Source: Holophagaceae bacterium (lineage in GTDB: Bacteria; Acidobacteriota; Holophagae; Holophagales; Holophagaceae). From it: 64,000 nt of DNA. Positions 16,796 to 24,980 of this stretch are shown one piece after another. How positions within the stretch are numbered: the stretch's first letter is position 1; each line of letters begins with the position of its first letter. A program made the translations under genes and the position numbers. The notes beneath the pieces are model-generated. The model made no database searches. It worked only from the letters and a program-made list of their open reading frames with translations, and was not told the DNA's origin. Location of the stretch: assembly GCA_016720465.1 (NCBI GenBank), contig JADKKO010000004.1, positions 1,674,001-1,738,000 on the forward strand, read 5' to 3'.

Positions 16796-17845
16796 ATGAC
16801 CGAACCGTTGATCACTTACGCTGGGCTACTGGCGGATATCAAGGGTCGCATTCAGGCGGCCCAGACCCGCGCCGCTCTAGCCGTGAATCGTGAGCTCATC
16901 CATCTTTATTGGGAAATCGGCCAGGTCATCCTCCAACGCCAGCAGGTGGAAGGCTGGGGCGCGAGGGTCATTGATCGGTTGGCTTCCGATTTGAAGGAGG
17001 CTTTCCCGGCCATGAAAGGGTTTTCTAGCTCGAACCTCAAGTACATGCGGTTCTTTGCAGAACGGTGCCCCGAGGCTCTAATTGGTCAGCAGCCCGCTGA
17101 CCAATTACCGTGGTTCCACCTCGTGACCCTTCTCACCCAACTGGACAATAATGAGGAACGGGCCTGGCTGGCCGCTCAGACTGTCCAGCATGGGTGGTCC
17201 CGCACGACGCTCCAAATCCACATCAAGAACCGCCTCTTCCATCGTCAAGGGCAGGCCGTGAGCAACTTCGAGGCGCGCCTGCCCACGCCTCAGTCCGCAC
17301 TGGCCCAGGAAACACTGAAGGATCCCTATCTCTTCGACTTCCTGGGACTGGGGGAGAACGCCCATGAGCGGGACATCGAATCCGCCCTTGTCCGGCACAT
17401 CACACGATTCCTGCTGGAACTGGGGGCGGGATTTGCTTTCGTGGGGCGTCAGTACCGGCTGGAAGTGGGCGGCGAAGAGTTTTTCATTGACCTGCTCTTC
17501 TACCACACGCGACTGAAGTGCTATGTGGTGGTGGAACTGAAAGCGACGGCCTTCAAGCCAGAGCATGCAGGCCAACTCAACTTCTACCTCTCGACGGTGG
17601 ACGCGAAGGTGAAAGCCCCGGAAGATCGACCCACCATCGGCCTGCTGCTCTGTAAAACCAAGAACCGCATCGTGGCCGAGTATGCCCTCTCCGGCATCGA
17701 GAAGCCCATGGGTGTGGCGGAATACCAGTTATTACGGGCGCTCCCTGAACCCCTGGATACGACGCTTCCGACCATCGAGGCCATCGAGGCTGAGCTGAGC
17801 CTCGATATCGAGGACGACGCACCTGAGGACCAGGTGGGAAAATAG
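16796..17845 (+). CDS. DUF1016 (YhcG-like) PD-(D/E)XK nuclease-family protein
   Basis: 349 residues. The N-terminal DUF1016_N helical region (NRELIHLYWEIGQVILQRQ, GFSSSNLKYMRFFAE) leads to the C-terminal nuclease domain. Its core is FFIDLLFYHTRLKCYVVVELK, giving the Asp and Glu-x-Lys of a PD-(D/E)XK active site, followed by the HAGQLNFYLSTVD helix. The ATG at 16796 follows GAAGGGA by five bases and is better than the ATG at 16769. It lies 14 bases before the primase-helicase gene on the same strand, so they form an operon. DUF1016 proteins often accompany restriction systems; here the partner is a TOTE-type enzyme. Confidence 0.9.
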   Translation: MTEPLITYAGLLADIKGRIQAAQTRAALAVNRELIHLYWEIGQVILQRQQVEGWGARVIDRLASDLKEAFPAMKGFSSSNLKYMRFFAERCPEALIGQQPADQLPWFHLVTLLTQLDNNEERAWLAAQTVQHGWSRTTLQIHIKNRLFHRQGQAVSNFEARLPTPQSALAQETLKDPYLFDFLGLGENAHERDIESALVRHITRFLLELGAGFAFVGRQYRLEVGGEEFFIDLLFYHTRLKCYVVVELKATAFKPEHAGQLNFYLSTVDAKVKAPEDRPTIGLLLCKTKNRIVAEYALSGIEKPMGVAEYQLLRALPEPLDTTLPTIEAIEAELSLDIEDDAPEDQVGK

Positions 17846-17859
17846 GTCTGCCGACCTCT

Positions 17860-20280
17860 ATGACCACACGGGCCGACATTCTCCAACGCCTCCAAGAATT
17901 GGAGGGGGATCTGCTTCAGAAGGAAAGGGAAGCGGAGGCCACCAGGACCCAAATCCAGAGGCAGAGGGCGGCATTGGCTGAACTTGAAACGGCGCAAGCG
18001 GCTGCTGGCGCGATTCAGGCTCCGCAGACGCCCAAGGAGAAGGTCGCCTTATTCAGAAGCCTGTTCAGGGGCCGTGAGGATGTCTTCCCCAGGCTGTGGA
18101 TCAGCCGCAAGACGAAGCGGAAGGGCTACTCCCCGGTATGCGCGAATGAGAATGACCGCCTTCTCTGCGATAAGTTCCAGGGGAAGTGCGGGGCCTGCCC
18201 TAACCGTGTCTACGTTCCTTTGAATGACCAAGTCATCGTGGATCACCTCCAGGGCTCCCACGTCATCGGGGTCTATCCGATGCTGCCCGATGAGACATGC
18301 CGGTTCCTCGCAGCGGATTTTGATGGCGAAGGTTGGCAGGAGGATGCCCTGGCCTTTATTGCCACCTGCCGCCAGCATTCGGTTCCAGGGACTATGGAGC
18401 GTTCGCGATCAGGAGAAGGGGCGCACGTGTGGGTCTTCTTTTCGGCCCCGGTGTCTGCGGCATCGGCACGGAAGCTGGGATGCTTCCTCCTTACAGAAAC
18501 CATGAACCGGCGGCATCAGTTGAGCATGAAGTCTTACGATCGGTTGTTCCCCAACCAAGACACCATGCCGCAGGGGGGCTTCGGCAACCTCATCGCGCTC
18601 CCGCTACAGCAAGGGCCACGCAGGGAGGGCAACACGCTCTTCCTGGATGAGAATCTCCGTTCCTTCCCCGATCAATGGGCTCACCTGGCCTCGCTAGATC
18701 GGATGACGCCTGGCGCTGTGGAAGCTTTGGCGGAAACGGCCACCCGCCAAGGCCAAGTGCTCGGCGTTCGTTTCGATCCCCTGGATGACGGCTTGGACCA
18801 AACCCCGTGGGAGCGCCCACCTTCGGGCAAGCCACGAAAGGTGCGAATCGCAGAGCCTATTCCCCCCATCTTATGCGCGATCCTTTCGAACCAGCTCTTC
18901 ATCGAGAAGAAAGGCGTGCCCTCTGGTTTTTTAACTGAGATCAAGCGACTGGCGGCATTCCAGAATCCAGAGTTCTACCAGAAGCAGGCCATGCGCTTCT
19001 CCACGAGTGGAACTCCGCGGGTGATCTGTGCGGCGGAGGAGCACTCGCTACACCTCGCCCTTCCTCGGGGGTGCAGGGACGATGTGGAAACGTTGCTCGC
19101 GGAACACGGGAGTCGCCTGGATGTCGAAGATCGAAGGAACTCTGGCGAGGCCGTGGAACTTAAATTCCAAGGAACGCTTACTGACCTCCAGAAGGACGGG
19201 GCTGCAGCCCTCCAGCCCTACGACATCGGCATTTTCGTGGCGCCCCCCGGCACAGGCAAGACCGTGCTCGGAGCCTACATGGCGGCCCTCAGGGGGTTGA
19301 ACACCTTGGTGCTGGTCCATCGAAAGCCCCTGCTGGACCAGTGGCGTGCGCAGCTTCAAACCTTCTTGGGACTCGGAGCCAAGGAGGTCGGACAAATTGG
19401 AGGTGGGAAGCACAAACCCACGGGTCGGATCGACGTAGCCATGATTCAAAGCCTCACTGGCCGCGAAGGCGTCAGCGATCTTATCTCGAACTATGGCCAC
19501 GTAATTGTGGATGAGTGCCACCACGCCCCGGCCGTTTCCTTCGAAAAAGTGATGAAGGAAGTGCGCGCTCGTTACATTCTTGGACTGACTGCCACGCCCT
19601 GGCGACGAGACGGACTTCAACGGCTGTTGCATTTCCAATGCGGCCCCATCCGATTCCAAGTAGCCGACAAAGCACATGCGGCACAACAGACATTCACCAA
19701 CCATCTACTGGTTCGTGAAACCCGGTTCATGGGTCAAGGCACCATCCAGGATCTCTATGCCGCCCTCGTCGCGGATCCGCTGCGGAATGAAATGATCCTC
19801 CGCGATGTGAGGCAGGCTTTGTTAGAAGGCCGGTCTCCCATCCTCCTTACGGAGCGGCGTGAACACTTGAATTGGTTGGCGGAGGCCTTGAAGGACGCGG
19901 CCAAGCATGTGGTGGTCCTTCACGGCGGAGTACCCGCCAAGACCCGCCGAGAAGCGTTGAAGGGCCTTGCTGAGGTCCCAGCGGACGAGCCCCGGCTCAT
20001 CCTGGCGACGGGTCGCTATATCGGCGAGGGTTTCGACGATCCCCGCTTGGACACTCTTTTCATGGCCATGCCCATCGCTTGGAAAGGAACCCTCATCCAG
20101 TACGCAGGTCGCCTGCATCGCAACAATCCCGGCAAGTTGGAGGTCCGAATATACGACTACCTGGACGCATTGATGCCCTTGTTTCGGAGGATGTTCGAGA
20201 AACGGCTTCGAGGGTATCGGGCCATGGGTTACTCACTGAATGAGATCCCGGGCCTCCCCTTCCTGGAAGCCCTCCCATAA
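17860..20280 (+). CDS. TOTE-type archaeo-eukaryotic primase fused to SF2 helicase
   Basis: 806 residues. A coiled-coil start (10-50) precedes the TOTE primase domain: LFRGREDVFPRLW (68-80), Cys cluster CDKFQGKCGACPN (103-115), catalytic DFDG (Asp 153 and 155), GAHVWVFF (His 189) and the YDRLFPNQD motif (226-234). A linker leads to the superfamily 2 helicase: APPGTGKT (461-468), DECHH (551-555), GLTATPWRRDG, and IQYAGRLHRNNPGK for motif VI. This primase-helicase architecture is that of TOTE conflict-system proteins, which are proposed to act on invading or replicating DNA. The predicted nuclease is supplied in trans by the upstream DUF1016 gene. Confidence 0.9.
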   Translation: MTTRADILQRLQELEGDLLQKEREAEATRTQIQRQRAALAELETAQAAAGAIQAPQTPKEKVALFRSLFRGREDVFPRLWISRKTKRKGYSPVCANENDRLLCDKFQGKCGACPNRVYVPLNDQVIVDHLQGSHVIGVYPMLPDETCRFLAADFDGEGWQEDALAFIATCRQHSVPGTMERSRSGEGAHVWVFFSAPVSAASARKLGCFLLTETMNRRHQLSMKSYDRLFPNQDTMPQGGFGNLIALPLQQGPRREGNTLFLDENLRSFPDQWAHLASLDRMTPGAVEALAETATRQGQVLGVRFDPLDDGLDQTPWERPPSGKPRKVRIAEPIPPILCAILSNQLFIEKKGVPSGFLTEIKRLAAFQNPEFYQKQAMRFSTSGTPRVICAAEEHSLHLALPRGCRDDVETLLAEHGSRLDVEDRRNSGEAVELKFQGTLTDLQKDGAAALQPYDIGIFVAPPGTGKTVLGAYMAALRGLNTLVLVHRKPLLDQWRAQLQTFLGLGAKEVGQIGGGKHKPTGRIDVAMIQSLTGREGVSDLISNYGHVIVDECHHAPAVSFEKVMKEVRARYILGLTATPWRRDGLQRLLHFQCGPIRFQVADKAHAAQQTFTNHLLVRETRFMGQGTIQDLYAALVADPLRNEMILRDVRQALLEGRSPILLTERREHLNWLAEALKDAAKHVVVLHGGVPAKTRREALKGLAEVPADEPRLILATGRYIGEGFDDPRLDTLFMAMPIAWKGTLIQYAGRLHRNNPGKLEVRIYDYLDALMPLFRRMFEKRLRGYRAMGYSLNEIPGLPFLEALP

Positions 20281-20428
20281 TGCCCTCCAATTTCCACCGA
20301 ATTCATGCCTTCAGTTTCTCGCCCTTTTCCACTGGTTTATCTTTACTCCGGGCCGGGACATTTCCTCTTTCAATGCCGAGGTAATCCAATGTGCCGTTCC
20401 TTGAGATGAAGTGGCCAGAACCCGTGCC

Positions 20429-20884
20429 CTACATCGCCACGGCTTTCGGGTGGACGATGCGCTCGAAGTCTTTGTAGGCCATGCGGACGACTTCGGCGTG
20501 GTTGCCGGCGTTGAAGGCGATTTCATCGTCCTCGGCGAGCCGGGGATCCACCAGGACCTCCATGCCGAAGAGGTTGCCGAAGGGAGGCATGGCGCCCACC
20601 TCGCAATCCGGGAAGTCGAAGCGGAATTCGCCCTCCTTGGCGATGCCGACGTGCTGCACCCCCACGGAGCGCCCGAGGCGCTCCACACTCACATGCTTCG
20701 TCGCCGGAAGCACGGCCATGGCGAGCCGGCCGTCCAGGTCCACGATCACCGTCTTGGCCATGTCCTTGCCGCTGACATGGGCCGATTCCGCGGTCTCCAT
20801 GGCCGTGTAGGCCGTGCGATGGGGGATCGAGATGTACTTCACGCCGTTGGAATCCAGGAAATCCTTGAATCGAGGGGCGAGCAT
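20429..20884 (-). CDS. YbaK/EbsC-family aminoacyl-tRNA deacylase
   Basis: 151 residues. The ATG at 20884 is preceded by AAGGAGGTCGT, an ideal ribosome site, which overrules the far longer frame that runs through upstream non-coding DNA. The fold signature is KTVIVDLDGRLAMAVLPATKHVSVERLG, followed by CEVGAMPPFGNLFGMEVLVD, the PPFG motif of editing domains. Such proteins remove mischarged amino acids from tRNA in trans (YbaK, ProXp or related). The tight substrate class cannot be chosen. A short phospholipase D-family gene lies upstream on the same strand. Confidence 0.9.
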   Translation of the reverse strand: MLAPRFKDFLDSNGVKYISIPHRTAYTAMETAESAHVSGKDMAKTVIVDLDGRLAMAVLPATKHVSVERLGRSVGVQHVGIAKEGEFRFDFPDCEVGAMPPFGNLFGMEVLVDPRLAEDDEIAFNAGNHAEVVRMAYKDFERIVHPKAVAM

Positions 20885-20994
20885 ACGACCTCCTTCTTTG
20901 AGAGATGCACCCAAGGATCGGTCCGGAGGGGAGGGGGAACAATCGGGAAAAACGGGGCGGCCCCAAGGGTTTCCCAAGCACATGGCAGGACGGC

Positions 20995-22479
20995 TTAGAG
21001 GATCGGCTGGAGGGGCAGCGTTCCCCAGAAACGGCTGGACCGGCGCTTGCCGGGAGTGGCGTGGGAATCGGGATTGTCGCGGAGGGCATCCCAACTGTTT
21101 CCGGGCTCCATGTCCCGTTCGATCCGCAGCTCCACCTGCCGGGCCGCGTCCGGACTGGGGATGAGCACACCCACTTCGGTGTTCAGGTTGGCGGAGCGGG
21201 GATCGAGATTGAAGGTCCCGACGAAGAGGGTTTTCCCATCCACCACCAGGGTCTTGGCGTGGAGGGAAAGGGTCGGTTTCCAACCCTTGCCAAGGGCCGA
21301 TCGCGGGACCAGGTCGCCCATGATGGCGGGCTCCGGCTTGAATTCGTAGACCCGGATGCCTGCCTTCAGGATCGCCTTGCGCTGCTTCTGGTAGCCGCTG
21401 AAGGCCTGCAGGTTGTCGGTGGATGCCAGGGAGTTGGTGCTGATGCGCACTTCCACGCCCCGTCGCACCAGGGTCCTGAAGAAATCCAATCCACTGGGGG
21501 ACAGGACCACATAGGGGGATTGGATGGTCACCCGATGGCGGGCCGAGCGGAGCAGGTCCATGAGCGCGCCGGTGGTGCGGCCCCCGCCCCCGAGGCCAAA
21601 ATGGTTGTCGTTCTTGCCGGGCAGATCGCACAGGAAGGCAGCATCGGACCAGGCCATTCCTTCGGTCAACTTCGTGAATTTCTGCGTCAGGTTCTGGGTG
21701 GCTTCCCGCACTTCCGGCGCATAGTTCTCCCGGTTCCCCGCGTAGGCATGGAGCTCTGAATAGATCGCCTGGATGCGCGCCGGGGTCAATTTCCGGACTT
21801 CGCCTTCCAGGAGCCGGTTCACGGGAACCGCCAGCGGGCTGGCCCAGAAGCGCTCGAAGCTGGCGTTGATGTCCGCCACGATGGGGCCCAGCACCAGCAC
21901 GTCCCGGTCTCGGAAATTGTAGGTGTGGTCGAAATCGTAGTATTCGTCGGCCATGTTCCGGCCGCCGGTGATGGTCACCAGGCCGTCGAAGGTGGCGGTC
22001 TTGTCGTGCATCCGCTGGTTGGAGGCGCGGAATCCGGTGGCCAGGTTCACGATCCGCTTCACCTTCGAGGTCCCCACCGTGTGTTTGGGGTTGTAGATGC
22101 GGATCTCGAAGTTCGGGTGGGCCGCCAGGGCCACCATGGCTTCCGGTGCCGCATCGATCAGGAGATCGTCCACGAGCACTCGCACTTTCACGCCGCGCTG
22201 GGCCGCCCGAAGCAGCGCTTCGGTGGCCAGGATGCCCACGTTGTCCGCGCTCCAGATGAAGTACTGGATCTCGATGCTGCGGGTGGCCTTGTCCGCCAGC
22301 CAGCTCCGGGCCAGCAGGGATTTCTCACCCTCCTCCATGACGAAGGTGCCCGTTTTTCCCGGATGGGATGCCTGGAGCGATTGGACGGTGCTCGCGATCT
22401 CCCCGGTGGGGGGCTGCCCGGCAGCGCCCGCCTGCGCGGCGGCCAGCGCCAAGGCCAGAATGAGTTTGAAGATGGTCAT
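20995..22479 (-). CDS. Exported phospholipase D-family protein (cardiolipin-synthase-like)
   Basis: 494 residues. The ATG at 22479 gives a signal peptide (MTIFKLILALALAAAQAGA) and sits behind GGGGA. Both HxKxxxxD motifs are present: MHDKTATFDGLVTITGGRN and LHAKTLVVDGKTLFVGTFN. The first is preceded by the expected ARSWLADKATRSIEIQYFIW region of cardiolipin-synthase-like enzymes. Export suggests periplasmic or membrane phospholipid handling, as in PLD-family proteins of the YmdC/ClsC type. The ribosome-site choice removes 35 residues coded upstream. It is transcribed away from the small lipoprotein gene. Confidence 0.87.
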   Translation of the reverse strand: MTIFKLILALALAAAQAGAAGQPPTGEIASTVQSLQASHPGKTGTFVMEEGEKSLLARSWLADKATRSIEIQYFIWSADNVGILATEALLRAAQRGVKVRVLVDDLLIDAAPEAMVALAAHPNFEIRIYNPKHTVGTSKVKRIVNLATGFRASNQRMHDKTATFDGLVTITGGRNMADEYYDFDHTYNFRDRDVLVLGPIVADINASFERFWASPLAVPVNRLLEGEVRKLTPARIQAIYSELHAYAGNRENYAPEVREATQNLTQKFTKLTEGMAWSDAAFLCDLPGKNDNHFGLGGGGRTTGALMDLLRSARHRVTIQSPYVVLSPSGLDFFRTLVRRGVEVRISTNSLASTDNLQAFSGYQKQRKAILKAGIRVYEFKPEPAIMGDLVPRSALGKGWKPTLSLHAKTLVVDGKTLFVGTFNLDPRSANLNTEVGVLIPSPDAARQVELRIERDMEPGNSWDALRDNPDSHATPGKRRSSRFWGTLPLQPIL

Positions 22480-22811
22480 GATTCCCCGGTTGCCGATCCG
22501 AGCGGCCGCACCCGGGTGATGATAGCCCCGGTGGATTTGGCTTGGCCGTTTCATGCCCTCGATTTGACGTAGGGAGTGTTTCATCTTGATCGGATGAACT
22601 CGGGCGATGGGAGCTCGTCAATAATATAAACTATTGATAATAAATATCTTAAATAATGGTCTGGAAACTGCTCTCCCCCATGATGGTTCTCTCCTCTAGG
22701 GGGGGCGGCCCCTTGGGGCGGAAGCGTTGAATCTGTCCCTTGGAAAACAATCTCATCCTGTGCGGCAGGACCCGAGGTGTTGCCTATCAACAAGGAATGA
22801 AGGAGCGAAAG
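22480..22811. other. Divergent intergenic region with AT-rich core
   Basis: Holds the promoters for the phospholipase D-family gene (-) and the small lipoprotein gene (+). An AT-only stretch at about 22618-22655 contains TCAATA-8 bases-TATTGA, a possible operator. No gene is seen; a GGGGGG run lies near 22700. Confidence 0.5.
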
Positions 22812-23084
22812 ATGAAAAGCAAAGTGGTTCTGCTGATGTCCTCGGTATTCATCCTCACCGCATGCATGGTGCGTTCCACACCTAGCGGTGGACTGGAAAT
22901 CATCCCGATCTTGCCGACGGTCGTCGAAATCGATGACGACTCTTATTACCAGCACAACGGGTACCACTACTTCTATACCAATGAGCGGTGGTACTACTCG
23001 AACGAAAGGGATGGCCGCAGGACGGAATTGCCGAGGTCCCATTGGCCGCGAGAGACTCGGCACAGAGGCCGGAATCGCCACTAA
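22812..23084 (+). CDS. Small predicted lipoprotein
   Basis: 90 residues. The start at 22812 lies behind GAAGGAG and yields MKSKVVLLMSSVFILTAC, a lipoprotein signal with an LTAC lipobox. The mature part is short, acidic then aromatic (DDSYYQHNGYHYFYTNERWY), and ends with a basic, Arg/His-rich tail. This Tyr-rich pattern is typical of small envelope lipoproteins of unknown role. Upstream Met codons in the same frame have no ribosome site. Confidence 0.7.
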   Translation: MKSKVVLLMSSVFILTACMVRSTPSGGLEIIPILPTVVEIDDDSYYQHNGYHYFYTNERWYYSNERDGRRTELPRSHWPRETRHRGRNRH

Positions 23085-23110
23085 ACGCCAACTAAGCGCC
23101 GGAGGTGCTT

Positions 23111-23836
23111 TTGAGCGATCAAGTCCCCATCAAGGCTCCCCGACGGCCCTTCCCGGTCCGCCTTTTAATCTGGACCGTGTTGGTGGTGGGCGCGGGCGTG
23201 GCAGGCATCTACCTGGCGGATGAACTGGTCCTGGCGCCTCGGCGAAGGATGGAAGCCAAGGTGGCCAAACTGGAATTGGAAACCGTCCGGCTCAAGACTT
23301 ACCTGAAACTTCTGGAATACACTGAGCGCCGCGCCCAACTTGAAGTGATCTCCCAGTCGCTGGATTCCACCGGCGAGACCGTGAACAAGCTCCGTTTCAC
23401 GGAATTGGATCCCCAAGGCGGAGTGGTGGGCGCGCAGCGCATCCTGGAGATCAAGGGTGAGGAAGTCTACGTGGACACTTTGGTCATCAAGTTCGAGGAC
23501 CACTTCGTGGAGTTGGGCGATCCCTTGAAGGGAAAGGCCCTATTGCTCTTCCGGCGCATCTTCACCAACCGCGTCAGGCCGGATGAAGGCTACGTTCTGG
23601 ACCACAATGGCATTCCTCCAGAGATCTACGCGGGCCGGACGGCCACGACTCCCTTCGAGCGGGATCTCTGGGCGAGGTTTTGGAAAGTGGCCAACAGCGA
23701 GCAACTGGCCAAGCAGGCTGGCGTGAAGGCTATGCATGGCCAGGCCATGTACGGCAGGCTTGTGCCCAACATGGTGTACACGCTCGTGATGCGTTCCACC
23801 GGAGAAATGACCATCCCCGCGCCCAAGGCGCCCTAG
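23111..23836 (+). CDS. Membrane-anchored hypothetical protein
   Basis: 241 residues from a TTG start with GGAGG five bases upstream (an in-frame GTG at 23105 overlaps the ribosome site). One N-terminal transmembrane helix (LLIWTVLVVGAGVAGIYLA) is followed by a coiled coil (KVAKLELETVRLKTYLKLLEYTERRAQLE) and a mixed domain with QRILEIKGEEVYVDTLVIKFEDHFVE. The order, one helix then coiled coil then periplasmic domain, resembles signalling or scaffold anchors. No family was recognised. It starts 26 bases after the lipoprotein gene, so they may be co-transcribed. Confidence 0.6.
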   Translation: MSDQVPIKAPRRPFPVRLLIWTVLVVGAGVAGIYLADELVLAPRRRMEAKVAKLELETVRLKTYLKLLEYTERRAQLEVISQSLDSTGETVNKLRFTELDPQGGVVGAQRILEIKGEEVYVDTLVIKFEDHFVELGDPLKGKALLLFRRIFTNRVRPDEGYVLDHNGIPPEIYAGRTATTPFERDLWARFWKVANSEQLAKQAGVKAMHGQAMYGRLVPNMVYTLVMRSTGEMTIPAPKAP

Positions 23837-23866
23837 GAGACCGGGCCAGCTGGGATTCGGTCACCT

Positions 23867-24165
23867 CTACGGCTGCCCTTCCTCCATCAGGGCCGACAGG
23901 GCCTTGAAGGCTGGGTGGTTCTTGTCCCTCGCCCACTCGAATGCCACGGATTCGTGGTTGGTGATGGTGGCGCCGGCGGCGGCCATGCGGTCCAGGGCAT
24001 GCCTGCGGTGCTCCTCGCCCCGGCCGCTGACCGTATCCCCGGTGAACTGCGTGCTGTGGATCCAGCAGGTCGAGCACTATCTGCATCATGCAGACATGGG
24101 CTTCGAGGCCGGCCGTAGGCTCCAAATCGCCATTTGTGACGTGGATCACCACACTCAGGCGAGCC
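23867..24165 (-). pseudogene. Isochorismatase-family hydrolase remnant (5' truncated, frameshifted)
   Basis: Reading the minus strand gives GLEAHVCMMQIVLDLLD, the catalytic-Cys motif of isochorismatase/nicotinamidase-like hydrolases. A one-base shift near 24040, at a CCCC run, then gives SGRGEEHRRHALDRMAAAG and ITNHESVAFEW up to a TAG at 23867. The first 100 or so residues of the family, including the catalytic Asp and Lys, are missing; the cytochrome operon begins where they should be. The fragment is therefore dead. It is the clearest decayed gene in the window. Confidence 0.75.
24135..24150. promoter_or_regulatory. Possible CRP/FNR-type site upstream of the octahaem cytochrome operon
   Basis: TGTGA-CGTGGA-TCACC differs from the CRP consensus TGTGA-N6-TCACA only in the last base. 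It is centred about 80 bases before the operon's first gene. It also lies within the decayed isochorismatase frame, so chance cannot be excluded. Confidence 0.35.
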
Positions 24166-24221
24166 CGCCGTGCAATGTTTCTATCACCCATATCCTTGCC
24201 ATCCCGACTTGAAGTGTTTCG

Positions 24222-24980
24222 ATGAGGAGAATCTCGTTGAATAAGGGCAAAGTACCCCAGCAATTGATTGTTTTGAGCGCGATCGCCGTGGTCCTCATCG
24301 CCGGGTTTTTCGCGATGCGCGCTTACCTGATCCCGAAATCCTTTGGCCAATACGGCCACTATCGCGCGGACGCGATCAACGAGGTCCGGAATCTCCCCGT
24401 GAGCTACGCCGGCGTGAATGTCTGCGCAGGCTGCCACGAAGAGGTGTTCGAGAAGAAGGCCAAGGGCTTCCATCGCGGCGTCACCTGCGAGGTCTGCCAT
24501 GGTCCGGCCGCGGCCCATGCGGAGGACGCTTCCATCAAGCCGGAGGCCCCGCGCCAGCGCGGGGGCTGTCCGCTTTGCCACAACTACAATCCCGCGCGGC
24601 CGACCGGGTTCCCGCAGATCATCACGGCCGAGCACAACCCCGGCAAGGCCTGCATGTCCTGCCACAACCCGCATGATCCGGTGCCGCCCAAGACCCCGGA
24701 GGATTGCGGTGTCTGCCACCGCAGCATCGCCGCCCAGAAGCTCGTGTCGAAACACTCCTCGGTGGAGTGCACCACCTGCCACCAGGTCCCCAAGCAGCAT
24801 TTCGTCAACCCGCGCGTGAACCGGGTCGGCAAGCCCACGAGCAACGAATTCTGCGGGAAGTGCCATGGGAGCGAGGTCAAGACCATGCCCCTGGTTCCCA
24901 AGGTGGAGACGGCCAAGCATGCGGGCCGCTACCTCTGCTGGGAATGCCACTATCCCCATTCACCGGAGAACACGCCATGA
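24222..24980 (+). CDS. Octahaem c-type cytochrome, membrane-anchored
   Basis: 252 residues with eight CxxCH haem sites (CAGCH, CEVCH, CPLCH, CMSCH, CGVCH, CTTCH, CGKCH, CWECH). The N terminus has one hydrophobic helix (LIVLSAIAVVLIAGFFAM) that would anchor it at the periplasmic face. It overlaps the FeS gene by ATGA. With the NrfD gene after it, it should pass electrons between the quinone pool and periplasm. An in-frame TTG 15 bases downstream, behind GAGGAG, is an alternative start. It resembles the cytochrome subunits of Geobacter Cbc-type complexes in haem number and context. Confidence 0.88.
   Translation: MRRISLNKGKVPQQLIVLSAIAVVLIAGFFAMRAYLIPKSFGQYGHYRADAINEVRNLPVSYAGVNVCAGCHEEVFEKKAKGFHRGVTCEVCHGPAAAHAEDASIKPEAPRQRGGCPLCHNYNPARPTGFPQIITAEHNPGKACMSCHNPHDPVPPKTPEDCGVCHRSIAAQKLVSKHSSVECTTCHQVPKQHFVNPRVNRVGKPTSNEFCGKCHGSEVKTMPLVPKVETAKHAGRYLCWECHYPHSPENTP

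Noticed and set aside
16286..20428. Attachment-site duplication marking an integrated element at tRNA-Arg
   Set aside because: No copy of the tRNA 3' end and no integrase were found near the cassette; transfer remains possible but unproven.
20885..21631. Extended start for the YbaK-family gene
   Set aside because: The upstream part is the mirror of the phospholipase D-family gene; AAGGAGGT fixes the start at 20884.
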